Assembly (NCBI GenBank): GCA_009741485.1
Contig: CM019227.1
Location: forward strand, 13,502,669 to 13,566,668
Length of the DNA stretch: 64,000 nucleotides
Direction: 5' to 3'
DNA from: Malurus cyaneus samueli
Taxonomy: Eukaryota; Chordata; Aves; Passeriformes; Maluridae
Numbering within the stretch: the stretch's first letter is position 1; every line of letters starts with the position of its first letter. Shown here in pieces: positions 1-12,399 of the stretch. Below the pieces are notes generated by a model. It was not told the origin of the DNA. It made no database searches and worked only from the letters and a program-made list of their open reading frames with translations. The translations under genes and the position numbers were made by a program.

Positions 1-42
1 ACAACGACCAACAAGCACACACAGAGCGCTGAGAGGGAGCCT

Positions 43-137
43 CATCCCATCCCATCCCATCCCATCCCATCCCATCCCATCCCATCCCATCCCATCCCAT
101 CCCATCCCATCCCATCCCATCCATCCCATCCATCCCA
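43..137. repeat. (CATCC)n pentanucleotide microsatellite
   Basis: The word CATCC repeats almost perfectly from the left edge of the window, then degenerates at its right end into alternating CATCC and CATC words. The plus strand has almost no G through the tract, so the minus strand is a run of GGATG words. The array is about 95 bp, or 18-19 units. It shares its CCAT core with the much larger tetranucleotide array at 17.5 kb, but the period differs (5 versus 4), so the two probably arose separately by slippage. No coding role is implied. Confidence 0.95.
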
Positions 138-1526
138 GGTTTGCTGTGCTGTATCTCTTGCCCAGTTTTAATCACCAGGAAGGACGGGTGCAGATAAGAT
201 CCTGGGGGTTTGTTTGGCCCATTCCCTGTTTCCTTTTCTCTTCCCTCTTTCCTTTCCCCCTTGCCTGCTCTGCTCTCACAGGTCCAGGTCCATGGCACAG
301 GTCTAAGTACTGTACATGGGGCAGCTTTGACCCCCAGTGTTGTCACAGAAAGGTGAGGACAGCAGCACTGTGAAGCTTTGCCATCGGGATTGCTGCCACA
401 GCCTGAGCACTTTGCCCAGCACAGTCTAAAAAACAAGAAGCTGAAGGTTTTGTGTGGGAGGCTTCTTCTTTGTTTATTTTGTTGGCTTTTTTTTTCTTAA
501 TTGAAAGTGCTACATGTGAAGCCACAAAAAAAAAATGGAAAGCTTTGAAATCTTTGCAACCTATTGTAATAGATTATGAAAGCTGAAGCAGGTCCAGGGG
601 AACGCTCACAAGTTGGGCTGGCATCACTTTGTGCATGGTTTTCATCTGTTTACTGATGCTCTCCACTTTGTTGATGCCCTTTCCACAGTGTGATTCTGAA
701 CAGAGGAAATCTCCAAGCACCTCAGGGAAAAGCTCTGAAGATGGTAGAATTCAAAAAGCTTTTTTTAAATCTCTTTCCCTCCCTCCCTCTCCCACCTTAC
801 CAAATGCTTTCTACAAGTCTATTAGCTTCATTAAAGAGTCAAAAGAAAATCCATCAGCACTCTAAGTGTTTTCTCTCTAGTGATTCTGAGACATTTATGG
901 ACTTGAAAGGTGCACATTTAGGACACCCCAGATAGTGATAAGGATAAGAATGTATAGACTTAGCACTCTCAGTACTTTTAATTTCATGAGTTAGAAAGAT
1001 TTATCTATTAATTAGTTGATATCTATTAATTGATCCTGCTTACACACAGTAATTTATGCTCTTTTTGAAATCATCTTCAGTTTTAGCGAAGTTTATAGTG
1101 ACTAATTGGCAACTTCTGGGAGAGAAATGTCTGTAGTGCTGAGAATTATTGTGTCTCAGGAATGTGCCTCGAGCTACGTGCACAGAACTGGTGAGTGCTC
1201 TCCAAGCAGCCTGTTGGCTTTTGGCACTAAACCTCCCACCTTCCAAAGATTAACTCTTCTCCAAAGGTGACTGTGCCACCTGGGAGGGGCATCTGTGATT
1301 AAAACACTGAGCCCTGCTTGTCTGTGTGAGCTATGGGTAGGAGACCAGAGCACACGGGAGATTTATGGATATTTCTCATTTCCCATGTGCCAGTTGCCAG
1401 GAGCAGGTAGGGGTCAAGGGAAAACACCCCTGGCCTTTGCCAGGAGAATGTGGGATGAGTTCTGCCAGTGCTGAGCAGCTATTTCCAGGTAACACAAGAA
1501 AGAGCTGTGCTCAGCTTTCTCTCTTT
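138..1526. other. Noncoding stretch, no gene seen
   Basis: No reading frame here resembles a known protein, and the longest is about 80 codons. Short low-complexity tracts are present: a T-run near 486-496, an A-run near 525-533 and a CT-rich patch near 776-797. An AT-rich segment at about 940-1040 contains several TATTAATT-like words. Nothing else is recognised. Confidence 0.6.
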
Positions 1527-1762
1527 TTGAACCAACAAATACAAATCCAGATTATCAAACATGGAAGAGCTGATAAATAGGAGATGTCCTCCTAGTCATG
1601 AACCAACAATTTACCTGGTGAACACTGGGTCAAATAACTATTTTGATTTTGCTCTAGAGCGCTTTGTGAACTAGATCACACCTCTGTATAATCCATTGAG
1701 AACACCTCCTGTTTATCAGCTCTTCCACGTTTGATAATTTGGATTTTTATTTGTTGGTGCAA
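1527..1762. repeat. Long imperfect inverted repeat (possible palindromic element)
   Basis: Bases 1527-1591 are the reverse complement of 1698-1762, matching at 58 of 65 positions with no gaps. A 106-bp spacer (1592-1697) separates the arms. The outer end of the left arm reads TTGAACCAACAAAT and the outer end of the right arm, reverse-complemented, reads TTGCACCAACAAAT. Six of the seven mismatches are transitions or single-base differences spread evenly along the arms, so the pairing is real but old. No clear target-site duplication flanks it. Options are a decayed non-autonomous DNA transposon (MITE-like), an ancient palindromic repeat family of the Eulor type, or a chance local inverted duplication. 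An RNA read through it could fold into a long hairpin. Confidence 0.8.
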
Positions 1763-3002
1763 TTATTTCCAGTTTCCATCTGAAGTGTGTGTCATAGAGC
1801 TGTGTACATGGGGATTTGGCTAAGCTGACAGCAGGAATGCATTTCCCTTCTTTGAACTCACATAATTGCAGCCTGTGGCATTTGCAGCCCCTTGGTAAAT
1901 AATCTGGTGCGTTCCACAACTTCCTCTTTCAGAAGTACTACACTGAGGCATAAATGTAACATCTTCCATTCACATAAAGTCTGTCATCGAAGCAAATCCT
2001 GTAATGGTTGAGAGATTTTACTAGGAGCACAGATTTCTTGACATTTATGCCCTGTATGAGCAACTTCACTTCCATGGGTATGCAGACACCTTTTCAGCTG
2101 CATTAACAGCACAAAGAGGGGCTTTGCAGGAGACAGGAAACACAAGTTAAGTGACAGGAATTGCCTTGGCAGCACAGCATCCTGCGACTGCCTGAAGTGG
2201 ATTTCATGTGGTTAATCCGTGGTAAGAGTGTTCATTTAAATGGTGCTCTGAGGATTTGAATGACAGCAAAGGATCTTAATCACTTATTTGTCACCGAGAG
2301 ACAAATTCCCTGCTTGCACCTTTCCTGCTGCAGAGGGGCACTGCGGCTCCAGCAGAGCAGCCAGCACGGCTTTCTGCAGCCCTGGGCAGCCACTGACCTC
2401 TGCCACACCTGTTTATTTTAACATTTCTGCCACAAATTGCTGCTTGAAGGGTTGCATCAAAACAAATCCTCAAGTGGCATTAACCTTGTGTCTATTTACA
2501 GAGTGAAACGGATGTAAATTTGTGTCATGTACCAGTGACAAGGGCCAAGGTCATTTCAGAGGGAGCTGCTCTGAACACAGACATAATTCTAATCCCAATT
2601 AACAGTTACAGTGCATATCTTAATGATTAAAGCGCTGAAGTTTTATTGCGATCTTCAGTATTGCAAGGAAAAAAAAATAATACCATTAAGCTCTTTGCCG
2701 TGATGAGTTGCTACAATCTTACCAGGAGAGAGTTTTAATCTTCTACCTGCAGCAGTAATCAGAGAGAAATTTCAATTTTTAAGATGAGCTTTCACCTCAC
2801 TGGAAATGAATTTCAAAGCAGCTTTGCGAGTTCCACTGTTTTCCCTCAGCCCCTAAGTAGAGAGCAATTATTGATTGAACTAATTTCTTAGGAAGATGGG
2901 TCAAGTTTCAGGTTAAACTGCATCTTGTAAGAAGTGTAGTGTCACACAAAAGCAGAGACAGAGAGGGATTATAGCAGCTTAGAATTCACTTTCTTACAGG
3001 AA
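1763..3002. other. Noncoding stretch, AT-rich with homeodomain-like words
   Basis: No gene is seen. The part from about 2400 to 2830 is rich in ATTA/TAAT words and short A-runs (for example near 2670) and contains few stop-free frames. It has the texture of many vertebrate conserved noncoding elements, but that is only an impression from composition. Confidence 0.5.
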
Positions 3003-3101
3003 CGTGTTCTGTGTCAGCACTGGCTCGCCCTGAGTCCGCGTGGTTGGCGTGTGACAAACCCCATTTGGTGATTTGGAAAATATAAATCACGCCCTGGTAC
3101 G
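3003..3101. other. CpG-retaining patch, possible conserved noncoding element
   Basis: Seven CpG dinucleotides occur in about 100 bp, at roughly 3003, 3025, 3037, 3039, 3048, 3090 and 3100. The surrounding kilobases hold almost none. Methylated neutral vertebrate DNA loses CpG, so local retention can reflect constraint or lack of methylation. The patch is far too short to be a CpG island and no reading frame accompanies it. Function is inferred only. Confidence 0.3.
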
Positions 3102-3350
3102 AGCATCTGCTTTTCATGAGGTCAGGGCTTCCCCATGAGACCTTCCCAGAGCCTGCTCAAAGCTTTTCCTGAATCCCACGGGCTGCAAGGGAGAAAAGTG
3201 TTTGCTAGGGCTGGGCAGGGGCTCGTGGCTGCTGTACCTGGGACAGGAATGTGCAGGAGCTGCCCCAAACCACAGCCACAGCAGTCCCTCTGCTTTGTGA
3301 AACTCTGAGCACACACCTGAGCTCCTGCTCCATCTCCCTACTCACCACTC

Positions 3351-3368
3351 AAAAAAAAAAAAAAAAAA
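3351..3368. repeat. (A)18 homopolymer
   Basis: Eighteen consecutive A residues follow a C-rich stretch ending CACTC. No LINE or processed-transcript sequence is recognised upstream, so this is treated as a simple repeat and not as the tail of a retroposed copy. Confidence 0.9.
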
Positions 3369-4392
3369 CAGGCAAAAATTCTATTTCAACCTGTGTTTGC
3401 ACTGTCTGCCAAACGTTTAGGTCTCGTTAGCTTTTAGTGCAGCATTTTTACTTCTTGACTTCCACAGGCAGTGACAGGAATTGATAAGAATCCTGTGACC
3501 AGTAGCATTGTTGATAGCTGGCAGCTGATATAACAATCCATGTGAAATTCAGAATTATAGCAAAGAGTGCAAAGATTCCATTAGGGCTGTCCCCAGGCTG
3601 AAATGTGAAGGTCTAAGGCTGGGGAGAAGTTCCTTCTGTAGGTGTTTGTGTATGAGAATTACAGGTAAAGCATTCTTTAAAAACCATGCATTTTTTATTT
3701 TTATTACCTTTTTTTTTCCCCTCAAAGTACATTGTACCTATTCTCTAAGGCTGAGAACACATCCAACCAAGAGCATCCGTTTATACTGCCAAGGGGACAA
3801 ATTCCAGTGAAAAGGGATCACTGTGGCTTTGGAGAAACTGGTTCTCTTAAAGCTTTCTCATAGCCCTGGAAAATTGCATCTCTTGGTTTTCATTTCTGAT
3901 CCTCAAAACAGTCTGGTCTGAAAAACAGGGATTTTGGAAAACATCCTTCCTCCTGGATGTACTGTATTCTCTAAGTTTTCTTCCTCGATTAACCATAATC
4001 CAGCAATATTAGAAGATCTTCCTTGCTTATCCTCCTGCTGTGTGGCTCCTCTCGGAAGGATAAAAAAAAAATTGTCTGAAGAAGAGGAGTTGCCTCACCC
4101 ACTGCCATTATCCCTCCAGAAGCCAAGATAATGCCAGCATCAAGGCAAAGCACTTGAAATTCAGGTGGCTGGAAGGGAGCAGAAATTCAGCAGCTGTGGA
4201 CAGGCAGGGGATCCCTGAGAGAGAAACGGAGGGGCTGCAGTGAGAGGAGCCTCAAGCCAGGGACAGCAACCCCTACCCCCTCCCTCTGGGGCAGGAATAC
4301 AACAGGGAATACCAGGAATACCTCTGACAGCTTCCAAAAACCAGGTGGGGAGGACTGTGAGGTATTTCTGTACCTGAAATTGTGTTTCTTGT
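3369..4392. other. Noncoding stretch, no gene seen
   Basis: This is ordinary AT-leaning sequence with a T-rich run near 3690-3720 and a more GC-rich purine segment near 4160-4300. The open frames are under 70 codons and match nothing recognised. Confidence 0.6.
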
Positions 4393-4418
4393 ACTCGCTA
4401 GTCCCCAGCGTAGCGAGT
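4393..4418. repeat. CpG-containing hairpin: 8-bp perfect arms, 10-nt loop
   Basis: ACTCGCTA (4393-4400) is exactly complementary to TAGCGAGT (4411-4418) across the loop GTCCCCAGCG. Each arm holds a CpG and the loop ends in a third. An 8-bp inverted repeat can arise by chance in 64 kb, but three CpGs in a CpG-poor background make it stand out. It could be a dyad protein-binding site or nothing. No adjacent gene helps interpret it. Confidence 0.5.
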
Positions 4419-7400
4419 TATAGACTAATATTATCAAAATATCAAACCATCTACTAAGAGAGGATGTTGAGTCAGGCTCCAGCCCATATTTGGAACTATT
4501 AAATTATGGAGTAGCACCGATGTTATCTGCTGACATTTCATTCAGCACAAAAACTTACTTCAGGCAAGAAGCAATGCTGCAAAAGAAATTGAGGTCAGCG
4601 TGACGAGAGACCTGCAAGGGGAAAGTGTGGGTGCAGCGTGGGGTGCCAGCTGCTGGTGGGAGGCTTTGCACCACCGAGAGAGCTCTGAATTGAACTGGAG
4701 TCCATCTGACAGGGACAGCAACACCTGGGGAACCCGCCAGCCACACCAACTCCTGCAGAGGGGACCTGGCAGCGCGTTCATCCGCACCACCGCCACATCC
4801 AGCCCACACTGAGCTGCTTTTTATAACCAGGGCGCCCACTGCCTCCCAACAACCTCAGCTCTCTCTCTCTTGTCTCTTTTCACTTTGCTGCTCCTGTCTG
4901 AAATGTGCTGTGCTGCCACAGTCAGGCTGGAATCAAAGCAGGGGCCGTTCCTGCACAGAGGAGCTGCACAAAGGCAGGAGATGAGGGAGCACAGCTGATA
5001 CGACAAAAAAGAGTAACATCAGACCTAACAAGCCCGTGGGAATGGCAAGTGAGGGGAGGTAGAGACCTTAAAATGTTCTCTGCAGGTGTGGGTTAGACAT
5101 GCTGCTGCATGTTTTGACTCCTGAGGGTTGATACTACAAACATTTTGAATTACAGCCACTTTAAATGTCACAGGAGTCTCTCTGCCTGAATCTGAAAATC
5201 CGTGAGTTTAGGATGCACGAAGAATGAACTTCCAGAAACTTCTGTGTTCCTTGACTCTTAGCAATTAAATATCCTGGACAATAAAAGATTACTTTGGATC
5301 TGTTGTTTTACAGAGAATGTGACACAGCTGGGCAGGGAGGACAGAGGTTCCCTCAGCCCTCTGAAGTTTAAGGGAGCTCAAAGGCCAGAGTTAATATTCC
5401 AGTCTGGTTTAGTGCTGTGCCACCGAGGGTCACAGCTGTAATCTGTCACCCTCTGCAGTGTGTGTTGTACCACAGCCCCACGCTGAGTCCCTGTCATTGA
5501 CAGGACAGGATTCTATCTCTGCTCTGCAGACCTTTGGGTGTGTTTTGTGGTTGTTCAGAACAGGCTCCCCTCCACCTCACACCTCGCAGAGCTGCCCTTA
5601 ATGCAAACACCGCTTTCAGAAGTTGATGTTTCTGTGCTCTCTACTGAAATTGCCACCCACACGTGCACTACAAACCTGGTTATTGTACCAACAGCCACTC
5701 TCAGCTACCCCCGAGGAAGAAAAATAAGCACAATGAAGGTTTGATTCATGCTGCTTTATAATCTAGTTATGATTATTTTTTTAAATATAGTTATTTACTT
5801 CTAATACCATTATTTCCCTTAAATCAGCATTTCTTGTAGTGTCATACACAAGTGTCATACACAAATCACATACCACGGATCTCAAATGTGAAGCCGAATG
5901 TTATCTTTATCTATAGAAACAGTAGCCTAAAAAAAATCAACTCCTAAATAGACCAGGAATTGTATACATGCTCATGGCAAAGACATCCAAGCAAGTCAGA
6001 CACAGCATGCTCACAGTGACACAAGAGTTCCATTTACAGAAGTATCATTTCCTTTGATGACTTTTGCAGAGTTATTTCCTACCTTGCAAGTGATAAAAGC
6101 ACATTTGAGACCTCCAAAATGTTTATGCTGTTTGCCATAAAGGAGCAGATGAGCTGGTTGGAAGCTTGCATGCTTTCAATTCCAAGCTGTAGCATTACTG
6201 TATTATTAAAGAGTTGTTTGAGGTTGTGCTTTTAAAAGAAAGAATATGAAGAGCCTTGCTTATGATATGGAAGTTTTTATTTCAAGCATTCCAATATTTA
6301 TTCAATGGAAAGGTAAATACTGAGAAATGTTCCATTATCTTCTCGATTTAATGCAAGGTGAAAATCCAGATTCATGGGGGAAATGAAAACCTCAACTGGA
6401 AACCTAAATGGAAACCTGAAATGGAAACCTAAAACTTACAATTACTGTCCCTGACCCCTCTGTGGTGCCCACCTTGCAATGAACCTGCTGCTGACCCCAC
6501 AGTGAGCAGAGCTCAGTCTCTCTGCAGAGTTCTACAAGCCAATTCTCCACTTACAAGACTCCGTCACTAATTTAATTCTTATCTAAGCTCACATAGTAGG
6601 ATTATGTGGATTATAACTGTGAGAAAAACGTAGCTCCAAACCTGTGGAAAGGGCGAGTGAAGGCAGGAGCCACAGCACTACAGAGAACTAAGGATTGCAG
6701 TTACTTCATAAAGGGCTGGCACAAGAATATTTTCTTTATTCAAATGGTTTCTCCCATCCACTGTCAAAAGATTGATTTGGCTCAAATTCAAGTATTTCTC
6801 ACCATCAGAAATAACAGTAAAGATACAGATTCCTCAGCCAGGCAGAGTCTTGAGCACCTCTGCAGACCCTGCTCACAGCCCCCCTGCCCTGCATTTGTGG
6901 CAAGGTGCAAGAAGAGTTTTTGCTCCCTATTTACACAGTTATTACTCTGAACCTTCCCATAAATCCTCAGGAAGGTTTTCCTTGTCTCAGCTCACACCAG
7001 CAGCCTGTGCCAGTCACACCACAGATCTTGCAACACTCTGCCCTGTGTTCCCCTGTTTTCCTAGGAAAGGCCCGGTATATTCAGGAGTAGGTTTGACAAC
7101 TTTCGAGTTTACCTGAACAAAATTTTTTATTCATTTTTGTACTTTATTTTGTACCTCATTGGCCTTTCCTCATCCTCCCAGACAGAGTTATCTCTCTATT
7201 CCATTGTGAACTTCCACACTATTTCTGGATTTTCAGATTCGTCACCTTTTCCCTTCCCTGGTAATTATCACACCAATTTCAACTCAGACTCCCATTTTCT
7301 GCCTTCCAACCTCATCTGTCTCTGACCTCCTACAACCCTGCAAACCCTTCGTGCTGTGCTGTCCCTGTTGAGACTCTCACTGACCCCTTCTACATCTCCC

Positions 7401-7723
7401 CCACCACGGCACCAGTCTGATCCCTCTTGTCGCCTGATAATTATGACTTCATAAAAAATGGAGTCTTTGTGTTCCACATATTTAATTGCTGACTAATTGT
7501 CCATGAAATTTATTATAAATATTTTAAATTCATTATTTTTCACGTTACATACACACACAGAGTATTGTACTCAGTTAATTCTAGAAAGGAGGATGTAGGA
7601 AGAGAAGATTTGCATGAAGGAGAACACAATGTAAAGAATTTATGATGATAATGGGAGAGGTGGAATCTCACTGGATGGGCAGATGAGGCTGGGAAAGGAG
7701 CAGCCCTTCTGAGCACACAGGGC
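4419..7723. other. Noncoding stretch with minor tandem duplications
   Basis: No gene is supported. A direct repeat of GTGTCATACACAA occurs in tandem near 5838-5866. Three copies of an ATGGAAACCT-like word lie near 6398-6432. CT-rich sequence lies near 4858-4885. A frame of 114 codons at 6606-6950 has no domain or compositional sign of coding. Confidence 0.55.
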
Positions 7724-7754
7724 CTCGATACACATCGAGTTTAACTCGAGTTAA
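7724..7754. promoter_or_regulatory. Two adjacent palindromes, CpG-containing (candidate dyad binding site)
   Basis: CTCGAT-ACAC-ATCGAG (7724-7739) is a perfect 6-bp-arm inverted repeat with a 4-nt loop. One base later comes TTAACTCGAGTTAA (7741-7754), a perfect 14-bp palindrome. Three TCGA tetramers fall in 31 bp of otherwise CpG-poor DNA. The 14-mer has the two-fold symmetry of a dimer-binding site and carries TTAAC half-sites loosely like those of HNF1-type homeodomain factors, though the spacing is not canonical. The regulatory role is inference only. Confidence 0.3.
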
Positions 7755-10700
7755 TCTGCCAAACCCCCTGGAAGGAAAGGTCAGGGAGAGAGAGAGGATG
7801 GGAAAACCGAGTAAAGAGAGAGCTGCAAATGTGTTCCTGCGCTGTTTCTGCATGGGCACTATTTATGGAGCTACATGAAACGTTGCTGAATGTAAATGCA
7901 TCCTCCAACAGGATCTATTAAAAGAATTTTATTTTGAATTCTAGCTCTTAGTAAAATGGTCGGAGCATTACGTTTCCAAGCAGAGATTCAGCCTTTGGAT
8001 GGGCAGGTTCTCCAGAAGTGCTGCTCCTTCCCAAGGCTCCCAGAGGAGCTATTGGGGCCACCACCACCTGCAAAGGTATGTTAGTGAACTGGAAAGAGGC
8101 ATTAAAATAGAAATCACAATAGATTTAACCTTTACCCTTCTGTTGCTGTGTACTTTAACCATTGTTCAGTTTCCTATACAAACCTGTGACTGTGATGAGG
8201 CCGATGGATGCAGACTGTTTTCTCTTTTTAAATTGTACCACCTTGCCCATACCTTGGTGCTCATAATCCCCCATTTCCCCCTGATATTAACACCATATCT
8301 CCCAGCTGACAGTGAGAAGCAGGAAAAGTCGGCTTGGCAGGAGGAGACATTACAAAATATGTTTGGATTAGAAGATTGTCAGTAAATTACGATGGTGGAA
8401 AGACGCTCAGATAATTCAGAAAACAGCAGAAGAAAAAAACATCTTTAAATTCAGTGAGCAAAGTCTGAAGCTGCTGTTTATTACAAGAGCCCCACTGTCC
8501 CTGTGAGCCCAGCCTTGCCTGCTCTCAGCTCCCCTGTCCAGCACACTGTGTTCCTCCATGAGCATTCCCTCCTGTATTTGGGTCTTGTCTGCGTTGCAGC
8601 CGTGCCTGGAGAGCTGGCACAGGCACCGTGCCAGGGGAGAATTCTCCTGGCCTGAGCTCTCGAGAGGATAAACAGGATGGAGGTGAATGGAACCAAAATG
8701 GAATCAGTAAGTGAAAGAAGACTTTCCTGTTTTGTGCTCCCTAGCAGGCCCATTCAGCACTTTCCTCTTTCAGCTGCTTCTCAAGCCCATAATAAATGAG
8801 GTTTTAGTGAATTGAAAGCCTTTTATTTTGAGATGTGCTTCTCTCTTTTGCACTGTGTTGTTGTCTGGGCTTTTGGCTAAGGTACAATTTAGGTAAAACA
8901 GATAAAATATTAATCTTTTAGAGCACCAGTTCTTCCTCTTCTGACTCTTGTCTTTTCCTGTCTGTGCCTGCCACATAAATGCTCTCATCTCTATCCCAGT
9001 GATCCTTGTGACCATCCCTTCTCAAAACTGAGCAGAACACTCTCAGCTGTCTTTAATTTTACTCAATGTCGTGCAAAAACATACATCTCCAGAATGCAAC
9101 TCACAGAGATGAGCATTCCTCCAGAGCACATAAACCATCACAGCTCCAATTCCACCTTTTTGGAGAAAGGGGAAGTGCTGCAGCAGCAGAGAACTAGCAC
9201 TCCTGAGCCTAAAAGCAGAGTTTATTGTCAAAGCCAAGAGAGATCCTTTCTTCTGTGCAAACAATAACAAGCACAAACTTCTCTGAGTATCCTGAACAGT
9301 GAAGGGTAAAGTCCTGCCAGGAAGGGAGGAGCAGGGCTTGTGGTGGGCACAGGAAATCCCATGGCTTTCTCCTGACCCACACAGCCCCGTGCTGGATGCA
9401 CAGATGGGACCATGCCCCTGCTCTGCCTCAGGCTCTGTTTCACCGTTTGTTTTCACCCTGAGCTGGGTGTTTGTGTCAGACCCTCAGCAAACAGCTCATG
9501 GGGGTCATCTCCAACCCCTGGGAAGGGTTTTTCCTTGTTACCCCAGGGAAAAAGGCTGGGCAGGAGGTTCCAGCAGTTTCCATGCGCTGTGCTGGACATC
9601 CCTCTGCTCACAGTTCACAGTGCAAAGATCACCTCCACATTTTGGGATTTTCTGGAAGTTCTGGCAGATGAGCCCCAGGGCTGGGACAGATAACCTTCAC
9701 CTCACCTGAAGAGCCACCCTGTGGCATGTGATTTATAACTTATCAGCATCCCCAGTGCAGCAAACTCCAAGATAAGCTTCCCCAGCCCATCTACTGCTCT
9801 GCTGCAATCACTGCCTGGATTTATCATCGTGAGTTACAGCAGGGATAACTTGGTGACCTTTTCAATCTTGTCTCCTTGGCTAAGGTTGCCAATCACGAGG
9901 CATGCACTAACCAGAGCTCCAAGTCACACAAATCCAAAAAAAATCAATTTCTAATTTTAAATCTGAAATTTGATTGTGCCTCAATTCCATCTGGAAGGGG
10001 AACAGAAATACACTTCTGAGTACAGATTCCTTAGGAAACCATATCCTGTGCAACAAAGGAACACCACCTCCTCTGTGCCATTTTATCCCATAGGACATTA
10101 AAATACCTTCCCATTTCAGTGTCTGTCCAGTGAGTTCATTAATGTCCAGCATAAAGACATGCTGACAGCATTCTGTGAAAGCTTCTCCATGAAATTAACC
10201 TTGGAATTAATCTATGCTCTCCTTTTATCGTCAGAGCTCAGAGAGTGACTTTGCAATGTTTATAATGACACTAATAGGCCTATAATTTGAAAAGTGTGAG
10301 GACAAAAACCTGATGAGATAAATTGTGCAATAAATGCCCACATGAAAAAGATATTTCTTTCAAGTTTTAAAACTTTACTCAGTATGTAATCTAAATGTAT
10401 ATATTTGTCTAAATATGCCCCCAAATCATAAAAGTTTTGCTTCATTTGACTTAGGAGACCATAGAGTCATAAACAAGAAAGAGCATATTTTGCTCTGGTT
10501 TTATTCAAATAATTTTACTTTGTTATTTCACTCCATAATTTTCAATTTACCAGGAGAACCCCATTCTCGAAATATTTATGCAGAATCTAATATATACCAC
10601 TACATTTACTGCAGTTAACATCAAGTGGAAATTGAATCTGGGGAAGTTGAATGTGCCATTTTGCTATTGATTAATATGGTGAAGCCTAAAAATCCATTAC

Positions 10701-12399
10701 TTTAACATTCAGGATATTAAAGCAGATAAACACTGACAATAAAGTGTTTGAGACTTAGATGGAAAAAAATGAAAAAAACCTCAGTAAACAGAGAGAAAAT
10801 CACATTTGGGCCAGATGTAGACCAGTGGTTCATCTTTAGGAGATCCTCGAATCCCAGGAGGTTCACTTTGCAGATTGCTGTGCAACTGCACCTCAAAGCA
10901 TTGGGAGCTTTGTGTTTTCAGTGAAGTAATTCAAGTTACTTGAAGAATATCAAGTTAACAAGTGCAAAGTGATTGTTTAGAAGTTGGAAAAACACCCTTG
11001 AACTTTGGACAGCTTTTGAGAAACAAAAAGCACATTCTTATTTCTGAAATATTAGGGAAATCTCTTAATTTTTCATAAATTTCTCAAAGGTAGTTTCTCT
11101 CACAGCCCAGCACGAAGGGTTTGATTTCAAACCCAGCTGCATCTGCTTGACTGTTGTTCATAAAAACATTAGAGGGAAAATCAATTATTTTCCTTGTACT
11201 GTAATCATGGATGGTACACCTAGAGGAACATACACCTCATTGTATAGTAAAAGCATAAAACATGGCATGTATAATTGTGATGAATACAAATAGACAGGAG
11301 AATTACTTTCTCTGACAAATGCTGCATTTATCTTAAGTAGAAAATGTGCAGCTTAGTACGAAGTCTCATTAACAATCTTCTAAATTTCTACTGGCCACAA
11401 TTGAAAAGTAACTTTCACAGCATTTCAAAAATTTCTTCTAAACCCCTTTTTTAGTAACTTGCAGTAATCCCTCAGCATGCTTTTGCCTTCCCATGAAATA
11501 TCATACAATTATAGGAGAAAAGGGCAATTTGGTGAATTATGCAATATTCCTCTATGACTAACATATAATAATTTTTCAGTTTCCCTTTGCTTCTGTTTCT
11601 TTTAGGAAAAAGGTGCTTAAAGATAAAAAAAAAAAAAGAATTCCTCGGGAAAAGGGGCAAGTACAAAACCCGAGGACCTGAATGGCAGCCTCACTGCAGC
11701 AATAATTTAGCAGCAGCTGCACACAACCACCTCAGCAAATGCACATTCCAAGAATTAAAACAATAATGAGCAGGTTTTAAAGAGGTGGTTTTATGTCTAT
11801 TCAATCTAATTATATGCTTCTCTCCTATCACCATATTCAGTAAGCCAGCTAATTTCTTTCTATTTTTCCCCTCAGGCCATTAAAGCTTTCATACATAACC
11901 CAAATCACTAAATCTTAGAGCAAATATTCTCTGATCAGTTAATTTAAAAGGAACAGACTTCTTTTTCTCTCTTGCCTCATCAGTTGCTGACATTGAAGAA
12001 TGCTGTCAGCTCTTGATGAGATGTGTATTCTCAAAGAGGGGAGAAGCCCATATAGATAGATGATCTAAAGAAACGTAGAGTGCTTATTCTTCCTAAAAAC
12101 TGCAAAATTCCAGAGGTAAAGAGCACATTTTTATTGCAGTCTCAGACCCTGGCAGCTTAGCCAAGGCACAGGTGAATCATGAGAAAGATCTCCAGGCTGC
12201 ATGGACAGAGCTGGGGAGAGGGAGGGATGGGAACCAGGAGCTGGGAGATGCTGTGGAGGAGCTGGAGCACACCTCATCCAAAACCTGGGAAAACACTGCA
12301 GCTCAGCCCCTGCTGCCTCCAGCTTTGTGCCTAACATCTGCAGAGCATGGATTCCAGAGAGAAGGGATTGCAATAGTGAGGAGCTGGTAATTGCTCTCA
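7755..12399. other. Noncoding stretch, no gene seen
   Basis: Composition alternates between GC-richer segments (about 8480-8760 and 9290-9720) and AT-rich ones (about 10,150-11,650). The GC-richer segments give overlapping frames of up to 137 codons on both strands, a sign of low stop density and not of coding. No repeat family, RNA gene or exon is recognised. Confidence 0.55.

Noticed and set aside
1..137. Telomeric or subtelomeric repeat
   Set aside because: The unit is CATCC, not TTAGGG or its complement, and unique sequence follows at once.
3351..3368. Poly(A) tail of a retroposed gene copy
   Set aside because: No transcript-like or LINE-like body is recognisable upstream, and no flanking target duplication is visible.
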